Of a DNA stretch of 29,707 bases, positions 7,044-15,718 are shown piece after piece. Under the pieces are notes generated by a model. It was not told the DNA's origin. It saw nothing but the letters and a program-made list of their open reading frames with translations, and did no database searches. The position numbers and the translations under genes were made by a program. Each line of letters starts with the position of its first letter. Within the stretch, counting starts at the first letter, position 1. Source of the DNA: an uncultured beta proteobacterium (GTDB lineage Bacteria > Pseudomonadota > Gammaproteobacteria > Burkholderiales > Burkholderiaceae); the NCBI GenBank assembly GCA_903845455.1, contig CAIMXN010000154.1, forward strand, positions 1 to 29,707, in the 5' to 3' direction.

Positions 7044-9740
7044 ATGGCGGCAGTTCCAGATCAAATATTAGGTAAAACAAGCACTCAGGATACGGATCCT
7101 GTAGAGACTCAAGAGTGGTTGCAAGCGCTAGATGGTGTTATTAAAGCTGAGGGACCAGAAAGAGCTGCTTACTTAATTGACCAGCAGATTTCTCATGCGC
7201 GTGTCAGCGGAGTTAATCAACCATTTCATGCTGAAACACCTTACATCAATACGATTCCTGTTGAGCAACAAGCACGTTTGCCAGGTGATCAACAAGTTGA
7301 GCATCGGATTCGTTCTTATACGCGTTGGAATGCCATGGCCATGGTCTTACGCGCTAATAAAGATACGAATGTCGGTGGTCATATTTCTTCATTTCAGTCT
7401 GCAGCAACTTTGTATGACGTTGGCTTTAATCATTTCTGGCACGCACCATCGCCTGAGCATGGTGGTGATCTCATTTTTGTTCAGGGACATTCGGCACCAG
7501 GCGTCTATGCACGCGCATACATGTTGGGTCGGTTAAGCGATGAACAACTCAATAATTTCCGTCAAGAAGTTGGCGGTAAAGGAATTTCAAGCTACCCACA
7601 TCCATGGCTAATGCCAGATTTCTGGCAGTTCCCAACGGTGTCAATGGGTCTTGGCCCAATCATGGCGATTTATCAAGCGCGCTTTATGCGCTATTTGCAA
7701 GATCGTGGCTTTGCTCAAACAGAGGGCAGAAAAGTCTGGGCCTTTTTAGGTGATGGCGAAACAGATGAGCCTGAGTCATTAGGTGCCATCGGTATGGCAG
7801 GTCGTGAAAAACTCGACAACCTTATTTTCGTTGTTAACTGCAATTTACAACGCTTGGATGGTCCGGTTCGTGGTAACGGCAAAATTATCCAAGAGTTGGA
7901 AGGTGAGTTCCGTGGTGCCGGTTGGAATGTAATCAAAGTAGTTTGGGGTGGTCAGTGGGATGCTCTATTTGCGCGTGATAAAAAAGGGATCTTGATGCAA
8001 CGTCTCGGCGAGATCGTTGATGGTCAATACCAGACAATGAAAGCCAAGCATGGTGCTTATGTTCGTGAGACTGTATTCAATAGCCCAGAACTAAAAGCTT
8101 TAGTGAGTGATTGGAGTGACGATGAAATTTGGGCACTGAATCGTGGTGGCCATGATCCTCACAAAGTTTATGCAGCCTTTAATGCAGCTGTAAACCATAA
8201 AGAGCAGCCTACAGTGATCTTGGCTCACACTATTAAAGGTTACGGTATGGGTGGTTCTGGTGAGGCGATGAATATTGCGCACCAAGCTAAGAAAATGAAT
8301 GACGATGACGTACGTCGTTTCCGCGATCGTTTTGAAATCCCTGTAAAAGATAATGAGTTAGATGAAATGCCGCTAGTGAAATTTGCTGATGGCAGCGTCG
8401 AGCTCGAGTACATGAGAGCCCGCCGTCAAGAGTTGGGAGGTTATTTACCGCAACGTCGTACCAAGGCTGAGAGTTTGCCGGTTCCGCCATTGGATACTTT
8501 TGCACCATTGCTTGAGGCAACAGCTGAAGGTCGTGAGATTTCAACAACGATGGCCTTTGTGCGCATGCTCAATACGATCGTGCGAGATAAAGTGTTAGGT
8601 AAGCGTGTTGTGCCAATTGTTCCTGACGAATCCCGTACCTTTGGTATGGAGGGCATGTTCCGCCAACTTGGTATTTGGAATCAACTAGGCCAGCTTTATA
8701 CCCCAGAAGATCACGATCAATTGATGTTCTATAAAGAGGATAAGCACGGTCAGATCTTGCAAGAGGGGATTAATGAAGCTGGCGGTATGTGTGATTGGAT
8801 TGCTGCAGCTACTTCTTACTCTACGCATGGTGTACCCATGTTGCCTTTCTATATCTTCTATTCCATGTTTGGATTTCAGCGTATCGGTGATTTAGCGTGG
8901 GCTGCTGGTGATATGCGGAGTCGCGGCTTCTTACTGGGTGGTACTGCCGGTAGAACCACCTTAAATGGCGAAGGTTTGCAACATGAAGATGGCCATAGCC
9001 AAGTATGGAGCGCTTCCGTGCCAAACTGTATTAGCTATGATCCCACCTTCTCCTTTGAGGTTGCTGTTGTTATTCAAGATGGTATGCGTCGGATGTTGGA
9101 AGTTCAGGAGGACGTGTACTACTACATTACTTTGATGAATGAAAATTATGTGCATCCAGCAATGCCCAAGGGGGCTGAGCAGGACATCATTAAAGGGATG
9201 TACAAGCTGACCTCAGTAGGTGATGCTAATGCCAAGTTGCGCGTGCAATTACTGGGTTCTGGAACGATCTTCCGTGAAGTCATTGAAGCAGCTGAGATGT
9301 TGCAAAAAGACTGGGGTGTTGCCTCTGATTTATGGGGATGCCCAAGTTTCACAGAACTAGGACGTAATTGGACCGCGGTTCATCGCGAGAACCTTCTCAA
9401 TCCTGCTGCGACACCAGTGTTGTCTCATGTAGAGAAGTGCCTCAAAGATACAACCGGCCCAGTCATCGCTGCTACTGACTATGTGCGTTTATTTCCTGAA
9501 CAAATTCGTCCGGCCATTCAGCATATGGGCCGTCGTTATGAAGTGCTCGGTACTGATGGTTTTGGTCGTTCTGATACGCGTGAGAAATTACGTGACTTCT
9601 TCGAAGTGGATCGTCGCTGGGTGGTATTGACTGCCTTGAGATCTTTAGCTGATGCTGGACAGTTTGATCGTCAAAAGCTTGCTGAAGCCATCAAGAAATA
9701 TGGCATCGATACAACTAAACCCAACCCAATGACGGTTTGA
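7044..9740 (+). CDS. aceE: Pyruvate dehydrogenase E1 component, homodimeric type
   Basis: 898 residues, close to E. coli AceE (887, from memory). It is the thiamine-diphosphate enzyme that decarboxylates pyruvate and acetylates the E2 lipoyl group. The ThDP motif is seen as GDGETDEPES starting at G236 and closing with N265 in NCNLQ. Other family stretches include the N-terminal HISSFQSAATLYDVGFNHF, the GGHDP loop and the C-terminal TDGFGRSD region. The ATG at 7044 has GGAGG six bases upstream. It is the first gene of the pdh operon: aceF follows after 13 bp. The single long E1 chain distinguishes this from the alpha2beta2 PDH of alphaproteobacteria and Gram-positives. Confidence 0.98.
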   Translation: MAAVPDQILGKTSTQDTDPVETQEWLQALDGVIKAEGPERAAYLIDQQISHARVSGVNQPFHAETPYINTIPVEQQARLPGDQQVEHRIRSYTRWNAMAMVLRANKDTNVGGHISSFQSAATLYDVGFNHFWHAPSPEHGGDLIFVQGHSAPGVYARAYMLGRLSDEQLNNFRQEVGGKGISSYPHPWLMPDFWQFPTVSMGLGPIMAIYQARFMRYLQDRGFAQTEGRKVWAFLGDGETDEPESLGAIGMAGREKLDNLIFVVNCNLQRLDGPVRGNGKIIQELEGEFRGAGWNVIKVVWGGQWDALFARDKKGILMQRLGEIVDGQYQTMKAKHGAYVRETVFNSPELKALVSDWSDDEIWALNRGGHDPHKVYAAFNAAVNHKEQPTVILAHTIKGYGMGGSGEAMNIAHQAKKMNDDDVRRFRDRFEIPVKDNELDEMPLVKFADGSVELEYMRARRQELGGYLPQRRTKAESLPVPPLDTFAPLLEATAEGREISTTMAFVRMLNTIVRDKVLGKRVVPIVPDESRTFGMEGMFRQLGIWNQLGQLYTPEDHDQLMFYKEDKHGQILQEGINEAGGMCDWIAAATSYSTHGVPMLPFYIFYSMFGFQRIGDLAWAAGDMRSRGFLLGGTAGRTTLNGEGLQHEDGHSQVWSASVPNCISYDPTFSFEVAVVIQDGMRRMLEVQEDVYYYITLMNENYVHPAMPKGAEQDIIKGMYKLTSVGDANAKLRVQLLGSGTIFREVIEAAEMLQKDWGVASDLWGCPSFTELGRNWTAVHRENLLNPAATPVLSHVEKCLKDTTGPVIAATDYVRLFPEQIRPAIQHMGRRYEVLGTDGFGRSDTREKLRDFFEVDRRWVVLTALRSLADAGQFDRQKLAEAIKKYGIDTTKPNPMTV

Positions 9741-9753
9741 TAAGAGACTGAAC

Positions 9754-11061
9754 ATGAGCCAATTAATAGAAATTAAAGTCCCCGATATTGGGGATTACAA
9801 AGATGTGCCTGTGATCGAAGTCTTGGTTAAGGTCGGTGATACTGTTGAAAAAGAACAGTCTATCGTTGTCTTGGAGTCTGATAAGGCAACGATGGATGTC
9901 CCCTCTAGTCACTCGGGTGTCGTCAAAGAGGTGAAGATTAAAGTGGGTGATTCACTTTCCGAGGGTTCGGTCGTGATCCTGCTTGAAGAGGGTGCATCAT
10001 CTTCAACCCCTGCCACAGCTCCTACAGCAGCCCCAGCTCCAGCAGTCACTGCAGCACCTCAAGCCAAGGCTCCTGTGGTCGAGCCCCCAATTAAATTAGC
10101 ACCACCTCCACCGCCAGTGAGCAATACGCCGCCTCCAGCAGACGATAAGGTCAGTCATGCAAGTCCGTCAGTACGCAAATTTGCGCGCGAGCTTGGCGTC
10201 ACGGTTTCTCAAGTTAAAGGTAGCGGTCCAAAAGGCCGTATTACGCAGGATGATGTGCAAGCCTTTATAAAAGCAGCGATGAGTAGTGGTGGCAATGCCA
10301 GTGCTTCATCTGGTGGAAGCTTAGGTGGCTTGAATTTAATTCCTTGGCCCAAAGTTGATTTTGCTAAGTTTGGTGAAATCGAGCGTCAACCACTCAATCG
10401 CATTAAGAAACTCACTGCTGCTAACTTAGGCCGCAACTGGGTCATGATTCCTGCGGTGACTTACCACGAAGATGCAGACATCACCGATTTAGAAGCTTTC
10501 CGTGTTCTGACCAATAAAGAGAATGAAAAGAAGGGCGTCAAGATTACGATGTTGGCGTTCATCATGAAGGCCGCTGTTGCTGCACTGAAAAAATATCCTG
10601 ATTTCAATAGCTCGCTCGATGGTGATGACTTGGTGATTAAGAAATATTTCAATATTGGTTTTGCTGCCGATACGCCAAGTGGCTTAGTAGTTCCAGTCAT
10701 TCGGGATGTCGATAAAAAAGGCATCTTTGAAATTGTCAAAGAAACTTCCGACTTAGCTGCGCTTGCGCGTGACGGCAAACTGAAGCCCGATCAAATGCAG
10801 GGTGCTAGTTTCACGATCTCTTCATTAGGTGGCATTGGAGGTACTTACTTTGCGCCCATCGTTAATGCACCAGAGGTTGCTATCTTAGGCGTTAGTAAAG
10901 CTGCCATGAAACCAGTTTGGGATGGTAAGCAATTTATACCACGCTTAATTTGCCCATTGTCGTTGACCGCCGATCACCGTGTAATTGATGGTGCTCTTGC
11001 GACTCGCTTTAATGTTTATGTTGCCCAACTCTTGTCCGACTTCCGTCGTGCAATTCTGTAA
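9754..11061 (+). CDS. aceF: Dihydrolipoamide acetyltransferase, E2 of pyruvate dehydrogenase
   Basis: 435 residues. One N-terminal lipoyl domain (about 1-78) carries the lipoylated lysine K44 in ESDKATMDVP. An Ala/Pro-rich flexible linker (about 83-132) leads to the peripheral-subunit-binding domain (about 135-172, HASPSVRKFARELGV to ITQDDVQAFI). After a Gly/Ser linker comes the catalytic acetyltransferase core, with the active-site DHRVIDG motif at H408. E2 transfers acetyl from lipoamide to CoA and forms the core of the complex. E. coli has three lipoyl domains, whereas this protein has one; a further lipoyl domain sits on E3 here. It lies 13 bp after aceE and 9 bp before lpdA. Confidence 0.97.
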   Translation: MSQLIEIKVPDIGDYKDVPVIEVLVKVGDTVEKEQSIVVLESDKATMDVPSSHSGVVKEVKIKVGDSLSEGSVVILLEEGASSSTPATAPTAAPAPAVTAAPQAKAPVVEPPIKLAPPPPPVSNTPPPADDKVSHASPSVRKFARELGVTVSQVKGSGPKGRITQDDVQAFIKAAMSSGGNASASSGGSLGGLNLIPWPKVDFAKFGEIERQPLNRIKKLTAANLGRNWVMIPAVTYHEDADITDLEAFRVLTNKENEKKGVKITMLAFIMKAAVAALKKYPDFNSSLDGDDLVIKKYFNIGFAADTPSGLVVPVIRDVDKKGIFEIVKETSDLAALARDGKLKPDQMQGASFTISSLGGIGGTYFAPIVNAPEVAILGVSKAAMKPVWDGKQFIPRLICPLSLTADHRVIDGALATRFNVYVAQLLSDFRRAIL

Positions 11062-11070
11062 GGGGGATCT

Positions 11071-12867
11071 ATGTCAAAGCAGATGATCCTCGTCCCAGAT
11101 ATTGGTGATTACTCCGATATACCAGTGATTGAAGTATTAATTAAGGTGGGTGATGTCATTGAAAAAGAGCAGCCTTTATTAGTGCTTGAATCTGATAAAG
11201 CTACGATGGAAATTCCTGCTGATGCAGCAGGAACTGTTATGGCGATTTCTGTGAAGATCGGTGATAAGGTTGCCAAAGGCAGCGTCATTGCCGAGATTGA
11301 AATCAGTGGCGCTGTAGCAGCTCCTGTAGCTCTAGCTACTGCGCCATCTGTAGCTCCTGTAGCCACCCCATCTTCGGCACCGCTAACCATTGCTCCTGCT
11401 CCTATCGCTGGTCAATACAAGGGTAAGGTTGACCATGAGTGTGAGATGTTGGTTTTGGGTGCAGGCCCTGGCGGCTATAGTGCGGCCTTTCGCAGTGCTG
11501 ACTTGGGTATGAACACGGTATTGGTTGAACGCTATGCTACCTTAGGTGGTGTTTGCTTAAATGTTGGTTGTATTCCATCAAAAGCTTTGTTACACACTAC
11601 ATCGGTCATGGATGAAGTCAAGACCATGGCTAAACACGGCATCACTTTTGGTGCGCCGAAGATTGAAATCGATCAACTGCGTGGCTACAAAGAATCCGTG
11701 ATCGGTAAATTGACGGGTGGCTTAGCTGGGATGGCTAAGGCGCGTAAGGTAAAAGTGGTTCGTGGCCTAGGACATTTTTTAGATGCTAACCATGTAGAAG
11801 TTCAACTCACTAGTGGTGATGGACAAGATCTCACAGGATCTAAGGAAGTGATTCATTTTCAGAAGGCGATTATTGCGGCTGGAAGTCAATCGGTGATGTT
11901 GCCTTTCCTACCAACAGATCCGCGCATTGTGGATAGTACTGGGGCGCTAGAGTTAAAGAGTATTCCAAAGCGTATGTTGGTGATTGGCGGTGGCATCATT
12001 GGTTTAGAGATGGCTACGGTTTACAGCACGCTTGGCTCACGCATTGATATTGCTGAGATGTTAGATGGTCTCATGGCTGGTGCAGATCGTGACTTAGAAA
12101 AGGTCTGGGAAAAGTTCAATGCTGGTCGCTTTGAAAAAATCATGCTCAAGACGCGCGCCGCTAAGGCCGAAGTAAAACCTGACGGTATTCAAGTGAGCTT
12201 CGAAGGTGAAAATGCGCCGGCAGAACCACAGACTTACGATTTAGTGTTGGTAGCAGTGGGGCGTACACCCAATGGTAAAAAAATCGATGCGGGGGCTGCG
12301 GGAGTGCAAGTAGACGAACGTGGATTTATTCCGGTTGATAAGCAAATGCGTACTAATGTCGCTCATATTTACGCGATTGGTGATCTGGTTGGTCAACCCA
12401 TGTTGGCACATAAAGCAGTTCACGAAGGGCACGTCGCAGCGGAAGCGGCTGCTGGTCAAAAGTCTTACTTTGATGCCAAACAAATTCCTTCCGTTGCTTA
12501 TACCGACCCAGAAGTAGCTTGGGCGGGCTTAACAGAAGAGCAATGTAAGGCGCAGGGCATTGCCTATGAAAAAGGTTTATTTCCATGGGCCGCCAGCGGT
12601 AGAGCGATTGCTAATGGCCGTGATGAAGGTTTCACTAAGCTGATTTTTGATGCCAGTACTCATCGCATTATTGGCGGTGGCATTGTAGGTACACATGCAG
12701 GCGATCTGATTGGCGAAGTTTGTCTGGCAATCGAAATGGGTGCTGATGCGGTGGACATGGGTAAAACGATTCATCCACATCCAACGCTTGGTGAGTCAGT
12801 GGGTCTAGCGGCTGAAGCAGCGCATGGCCACTGCACAGATTTACCGCCTGTTAAAAAGAAGTCTTAA
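11071..12867 (+). CDS. lpdA: Dihydrolipoamide dehydrogenase (E3) with N-terminal lipoyl domain
   Basis: 598 residues, longer than classic E3 (about 475) because of an added N-terminal lipoyl domain (about 1-80, lipoyl lysine K43 in ESDKATMEIP) and an Ala/Pro/Val-rich linker (about 85-125). The flavoprotein part starts with the FAD loop LGAGPGGYSAAF. Next come the redox-active cysteines C162 and C167 in GVCLNVGCIPSK, the NAD-binding loop VIGGGIIGLE and the second FAD motif IYAIGDLVGQPMLAHKA. The catalytic base is H570 in HPHPTLGES, where E. coli-type enzymes have HAHPTL. E3 reoxidises dihydrolipoyl groups and makes NADH. Lipoyl-E3 fusions are known in betaproteobacteria such as Neisseria and Cupriavidus. 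The ribosome site is a run of five G at 11062-11066. It is the last gene of the operon. Confidence 0.97.
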   Translation: MSKQMILVPDIGDYSDIPVIEVLIKVGDVIEKEQPLLVLESDKATMEIPADAAGTVMAISVKIGDKVAKGSVIAEIEISGAVAAPVALATAPSVAPVATPSSAPLTIAPAPIAGQYKGKVDHECEMLVLGAGPGGYSAAFRSADLGMNTVLVERYATLGGVCLNVGCIPSKALLHTTSVMDEVKTMAKHGITFGAPKIEIDQLRGYKESVIGKLTGGLAGMAKARKVKVVRGLGHFLDANHVEVQLTSGDGQDLTGSKEVIHFQKAIIAAGSQSVMLPFLPTDPRIVDSTGALELKSIPKRMLVIGGGIIGLEMATVYSTLGSRIDIAEMLDGLMAGADRDLEKVWEKFNAGRFEKIMLKTRAAKAEVKPDGIQVSFEGENAPAEPQTYDLVLVAVGRTPNGKKIDAGAAGVQVDERGFIPVDKQMRTNVAHIYAIGDLVGQPMLAHKAVHEGHVAAEAAAGQKSYFDAKQIPSVAYTDPEVAWAGLTEEQCKAQGIAYEKGLFPWAASGRAIANGRDEGFTKLIFDASTHRIIGGGIVGTHAGDLIGEVCLAIEMGADAVDMGKTIHPHPTLGESVGLAAEAAHGHCTDLPPVKKKS

Positions 12868-12886
12868 ACCAACTGTAGTTGAAAAT

Positions 12887-12917
12887 AAAAAAGTCCCGAA
12901 TCAGCGGGACTTTTTTT
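12887..12917. terminator. Bidirectional Rho-independent terminator between lpdA and the phasin gene
   Basis: A 12-bp perfect stem, with arms AAAAAAGTCCCG and CGGGACTTTTTT, closes a 6-nt loop. On the plus strand it ends in seven T, and on the minus strand the A-run becomes the T tract. It lies 20 bp after the lpdA stop and 21 bp after the convergent phasin stop, so it can end both transcripts. Confidence 0.93.
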
Positions 12918-12938
12918 AAGCCACAACTTCTAAACAAC

Positions 12939-13493
12939 TTATTTTTTCTTCCCCGCTTTACTAGCAGTATCTGCCGCTTTCATCGCTTTATCAGCTGCAT
13001 TATTTAGATTGCTTTGCGCAACTTCAACCGCATGCTTAACCGCCTTTTGGCTGGTTTCGAATACATTGCTAGCGGAGGCAATTGCTTGCTTCATTGCTTG
13101 TACAGCGGCATCAGAGCCCGCTGGCGCATTCTTTGTCCAGTCTTCAACTAAGGCATTAATTTTTTTCTGACCAGCTTGGAATTCTTTTTCTGCTGACTGT
13201 GTAAAGCTGGCTTGCGTTTCATGAGCCAACTCATATAAATGACGGCTGTATGCCATGATCTTTTCGGCCATTGGCTGAACAGTTTCAGCTTGATGGGCGA
13301 GCAGTTGTTGAATATCTTTTATTTCTAAAGCTTTTTTGGCATTGTTCATGCTGTCGCCAAGACTTTGTTTAGCGATATGCATATTGAGTTCTACTAATTT
13401 CTCAATACTTTGGAGCGCTTGATTTGTCAGTCCACTTAAGGTCTCTAAATTAGCTTTCTGTGCAGCTGCAAGCTGTTCTGGCGTTAAGTTCAT
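12939..13493 (-). CDS. phaP: Phasin family protein (PHA granule surface protein)
   Basis: 184 residues from the chosen ATG at 13493 (MNLTPEQLAAAQKANLETL), preceded by AAAGGG at good spacing. The frame is open 21 codons further up to 13556, but that extension is basic, has no family match and lacks a ribosome site. The protein is almost wholly helical, Ala/Lys/Gln-rich and amphipathic, with the N-terminal pattern of betaproteobacterial PhaP1 and a lysine-rich tail ending in KAGKKK. Phasins coat polyhydroxybutyrate granules and control their number and size. Length fits Cupriavidus PhaP1 (192, from memory). The neighbouring pdh operon supplies acetyl-CoA for PHB. A palindrome over its -35 region suggests repression by PhaR. 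No PHA synthase gene is in the window. Confidence 0.92.
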   Translation of the reverse strand: MNLTPEQLAAAQKANLETLSGLTNQALQSIEKLVELNMHIAKQSLGDSMNNAKKALEIKDIQQLLAHQAETVQPMAEKIMAYSRHLYELAHETQASFTQSAEKEFQAGQKKINALVEDWTKNAPAGSDAAVQAMKQAIASASNVFETSQKAVKHAVEVAQSNLNNAADKAMKAADTASKAGKKK

Positions 13494-13564
13494 TTCAATC
13501 CCTTTCAGTTGGATTTGTTTTCGTCTCACTATGAGGCTTTGTTTTCCTGATATCAACTCTAAAT

Positions 13565-13597
13565 ATTATAACTATTTATATTGCGTTGCAATATAAA
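13565..13597 (-). promoter_or_regulatory. Phasin promoter with overlapping PhaR-like palindrome
   Basis: On the minus strand a perfect TATAAT -10 box occupies 13565-13570. Directly upstream, 13575-13597 is a perfect inverted repeat with 10-bp arms (TTTATATTGC and GCAATATAAA) and a 3-bp centre, so it covers the -35 and spacer. Its core, TTGC-N3-GCAA, resembles the TGC-N-GCA type sites reported for the PHA regulator PhaR in Paracoccus and other proteobacteria. A repressor here would block RNA polymerase by sheer overlap. The identity of the binding protein is inference. Confidence 0.6.
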
Positions 13598-13686
13598 ATC
13601 AATGCTCAGCATAAAGACCCTAAACCCAGAAACAGCCTAAAATCGTGGATCTTATTAAAAAACTCAATAAATTCAGTTAGTTACTT

Positions 13687-14574
13687 ATGCGATTAAAGCT
13701 AGAAACCTTCATTGCCCCAATATTTGTCATCATTTGGAGCACTGGTTTCGTGATTGCACGCCTTGCTATGCCTTATGTAGAGCCAGCAACCTTCCTATTT
13801 TGGCGTTTTGCAGGGGTTTTGATAGCCATGATGGCGCTGAACCTAGTCTGGAAAATTAGCTGGCCTAGCAGGACGCAGATTCAGCATATTGCGGTTGCTG
13901 GTCTCTTATTACAGTTTGGGTACTTACTGGGCGTCTGGTTTGCCGTGCGCTTGGGAATGACTGCTGGTTTGGCTGCCATCATTGTTGGGCTTCAGCCGAT
14001 TATCACCGCTTGGTTTGCCGCCTGGGTTTCAGAAAAGGTCACGCCAAGACAATGGATAGGACTGGGTTTCGGTTTTGCAGGCGTGGCATTAGTTGTATTT
14101 GAAAAAATTAGCTTTACTCATATCCCAGTTTTAAGTTACGTTTTGGCATTTGCCGCCTTACTGTCAATTACTTTTGGAACGCTTTATCAGAAGAAAAATT
14201 GTCCGGTGTTTGATCTACGGGCAGGTTCATCGATTCAGTTTGGCGTTTCAGCAGTTCTCTGTTTTGTTTGTATGTACTTTTTTGAGTCTGGCGTTATGGT
14301 GTGGAATGCGCCAGTCATTGGCGCTTTACTGTGGTCTATCTTCCCCTTATCCATCGGCTCGATTAGCTTGTTATTCATGATGATTCGCAAAGGTGCCGCT
14401 ACCAAAGTGACAAGCCTGTTGTACTTAACACCGCCAACAACTGCGCTGATGGCTTGGCTCATATTTGATGAACCCTTTAATCTCATGATGGCTCTTGGTC
14501 TTGCTTTGACAATGACTGGCGTGGTGCTCGTTAATGCGCGTCAATCCAATACGGTGGCAACTATTGCTGAATAG
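13687..14574 (+). CDS. EamA/DMT-superfamily transporter (RhaT/RarD type)
   Basis: 295 residues with about ten hydrophobic helices arranged as two EamA repeats (about 8-133 and 148-282). The first repeat opens with the family pattern APIFVIIWSTGFVIARLAMPYVEP and has the WRF stretch at its second helix. The second repeat ends with the typical proline-containing segment LLYLTPPTTALMAWLIFDEPF. The family exports amino acids, nucleosides or other small metabolites through the inner membrane; the substrate cannot be read from sequence. The ATG at 13687 has no clear Shine-Dalgarno. It diverges from the phasin gene across a region holding the phasin promoter. Confidence 0.9.
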   Translation: MRLKLETFIAPIFVIIWSTGFVIARLAMPYVEPATFLFWRFAGVLIAMMALNLVWKISWPSRTQIQHIAVAGLLLQFGYLLGVWFAVRLGMTAGLAAIIVGLQPIITAWFAAWVSEKVTPRQWIGLGFGFAGVALVVFEKISFTHIPVLSYVLAFAALLSITFGTLYQKKNCPVFDLRAGSSIQFGVSAVLCFVCMYFFESGVMVWNAPVIGALLWSIFPLSIGSISLLFMMIRKGAATKVTSLLYLTPPTTALMAWLIFDEPFNLMMALGLALTMTGVVLVNARQSNTVATIAE

Positions 14575-14681
14575 TGGCCAGTAAATGCTCGAATTCATCA
14601 AAGTAGGGCGAATAATTCCGTTTTAATGCGCGAAAGTAATTATCATTCCGTATGTCAAAAGTTTTGGAAGGTTTTTTGAGG

Positions 14682-15689
14682 ATGCGTTTGAATCGATGCT
14701 TGCTCTTTGTTTTTTCTTGTCTATTGATGGCAACTACTGCTATTCATGCACAGCCTGCATCTAAGGATAAGACGTCTAAAGCAGAAAAATCGACCAGCAA
14801 GCTAGTAACAAAAGCACCCAAAAAGCCAAAAACTGTTCGTATCACCGTAACACGACCAGCGACTGCCCTTGTTGAGGCGCGACCATCCTTTGCAACTGCG
14901 CTGGGTTTGCGTGGTCAACACGATGAGTTGAGTTTGAAGTCGAGTGTTGCGATGGTAGTGAATCAAGATACTAAAGAAGTGTATTTTGAAAAGAACCCTT
15001 CAGTAAGCCTACCCATCGCATCGATTACTAAACTGATGACAGCAATGGTGGTATTGGATTCTAAATTACCGCTAGATGAAACTTTGATCATTAATGCGGA
15101 TGATGTTCATATTTATAGAAGCTCTCGACTCACAAGCGGAACTGAGCTTACTCGTGAAGAGGCTTTACACCTAGCCTTAATGTCCTCTGAAAACCGGGCA
15201 GCCTATACCTTGGGCAGAAATTATCCAGGCGGTATTCCAGCATTTGTAGAGGCGATGAACTATAAGGCTAAAGAGCTCAATATGGAGCACTCGCACTTTG
15301 CTGATCCTACTGGCTTGATGAGTGAGAATGTCGCTACTGCTGAAGATCTCACGCGCATGCTGAACGCTGCTTACCAGTACAAGATCATCCGTGAGTTCTC
15401 GACCTGGCCTGATCTCACTTTAGTCATTGCCCATCGTCCACAAAAATTCTTGAACACGAATCGTTTGGTACGGGCAGGGGATATGAATATTGGTTTACAA
15501 AAAACAGGCTTCATTAATGCTGCCGGTAAATGCTTAGTAATGCAGGCTAGGATCAATAACACCCCATTATTATTGGTATTCTTGGATTCTGTTGGTACAC
15601 AATCTCGTTTCGCTGATGCAGTGAGGGTACGTGATTGGTATGAGCGTATGCCTTTAGGTGAGCCTCGACCTATTCGTCGAATCATGTAA
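14682..15689 (+). CDS. pbpG: D-alanyl-D-alanine endopeptidase, PBP7 type (S11 serine peptidase)
   Basis: 335 residues from the ATG at 14682. This start gives a classic signal peptide (MRLNR, a hydrophobic core, cleavage after AIHA), with AAGG 10 bases upstream and GAGG against the ATG. The frame opens 10 codons earlier at 14652, which would bury the signal peptide and lacks a ribosome site. After a Lys/Ser/Thr-rich linker comes the penicillin-binding fold. Its three motifs are SITK with nucleophile S114 and K117, SEN at 169-171, and KTG at 274-276. The family trims peptidoglycan cross-links in the periplasm. No C-terminal amphipathic anchor is evident, which favours PBP7/PbpG over PBP5. It is probably transcribed alone. 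Confidence 0.9.
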   Translation: MRLNRCLLFVFSCLLMATTAIHAQPASKDKTSKAEKSTSKLVTKAPKKPKTVRITVTRPATALVEARPSFATALGLRGQHDELSLKSSVAMVVNQDTKEVYFEKNPSVSLPIASITKLMTAMVVLDSKLPLDETLIINADDVHIYRSSRLTSGTELTREEALHLALMSSENRAAYTLGRNYPGGIPAFVEAMNYKAKELNMEHSHFADPTGLMSENVATAEDLTRMLNAAYQYKIIREFSTWPDLTLVIAHRPQKFLNTNRLVRAGDMNIGLQKTGFINAAGKCLVMQARINNTPLLLVFLDSVGTQSRFADAVRVRDWYERMPLGEPRPIRRIM

Positions 15690-15693
15690 GCAC

Positions 15694-15718
15694 AATTGCA
15701 TTGGGCATCACTGCAATT
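15694..15718. terminator. Weak stem-loop between the convergent pbpG and IclR genes
   Basis: Perfect 7-bp arms AATTGCA (15694-15700) and TGCAATT (15712-15718) flank an 11-nt loop, 5 bp after the pbpG stop and touching the IclR stop codon. There is no proper T tract and the stem is AT-rich, so terminator function is only a possibility. The same half-sequence, TTGCA, also occurs in the two TTGC/GCAA elements upstream of aceE and the phasin gene. Confidence 0.25.

Noticed and set aside
10461..10778. Minus-strand open frame of 105 codons inside aceF
   Set aside because: It is antisense to the conserved E2 catalytic domain and its low-complexity Ser/Ala/Lys protein is typical of a shadow frame.
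14652..14681. Upstream ATG for the PBP7-like gene
   Set aside because: It would bury a textbook signal peptide behind ten extra residues and has no ribosome site; the ATG at 14682 fits better.
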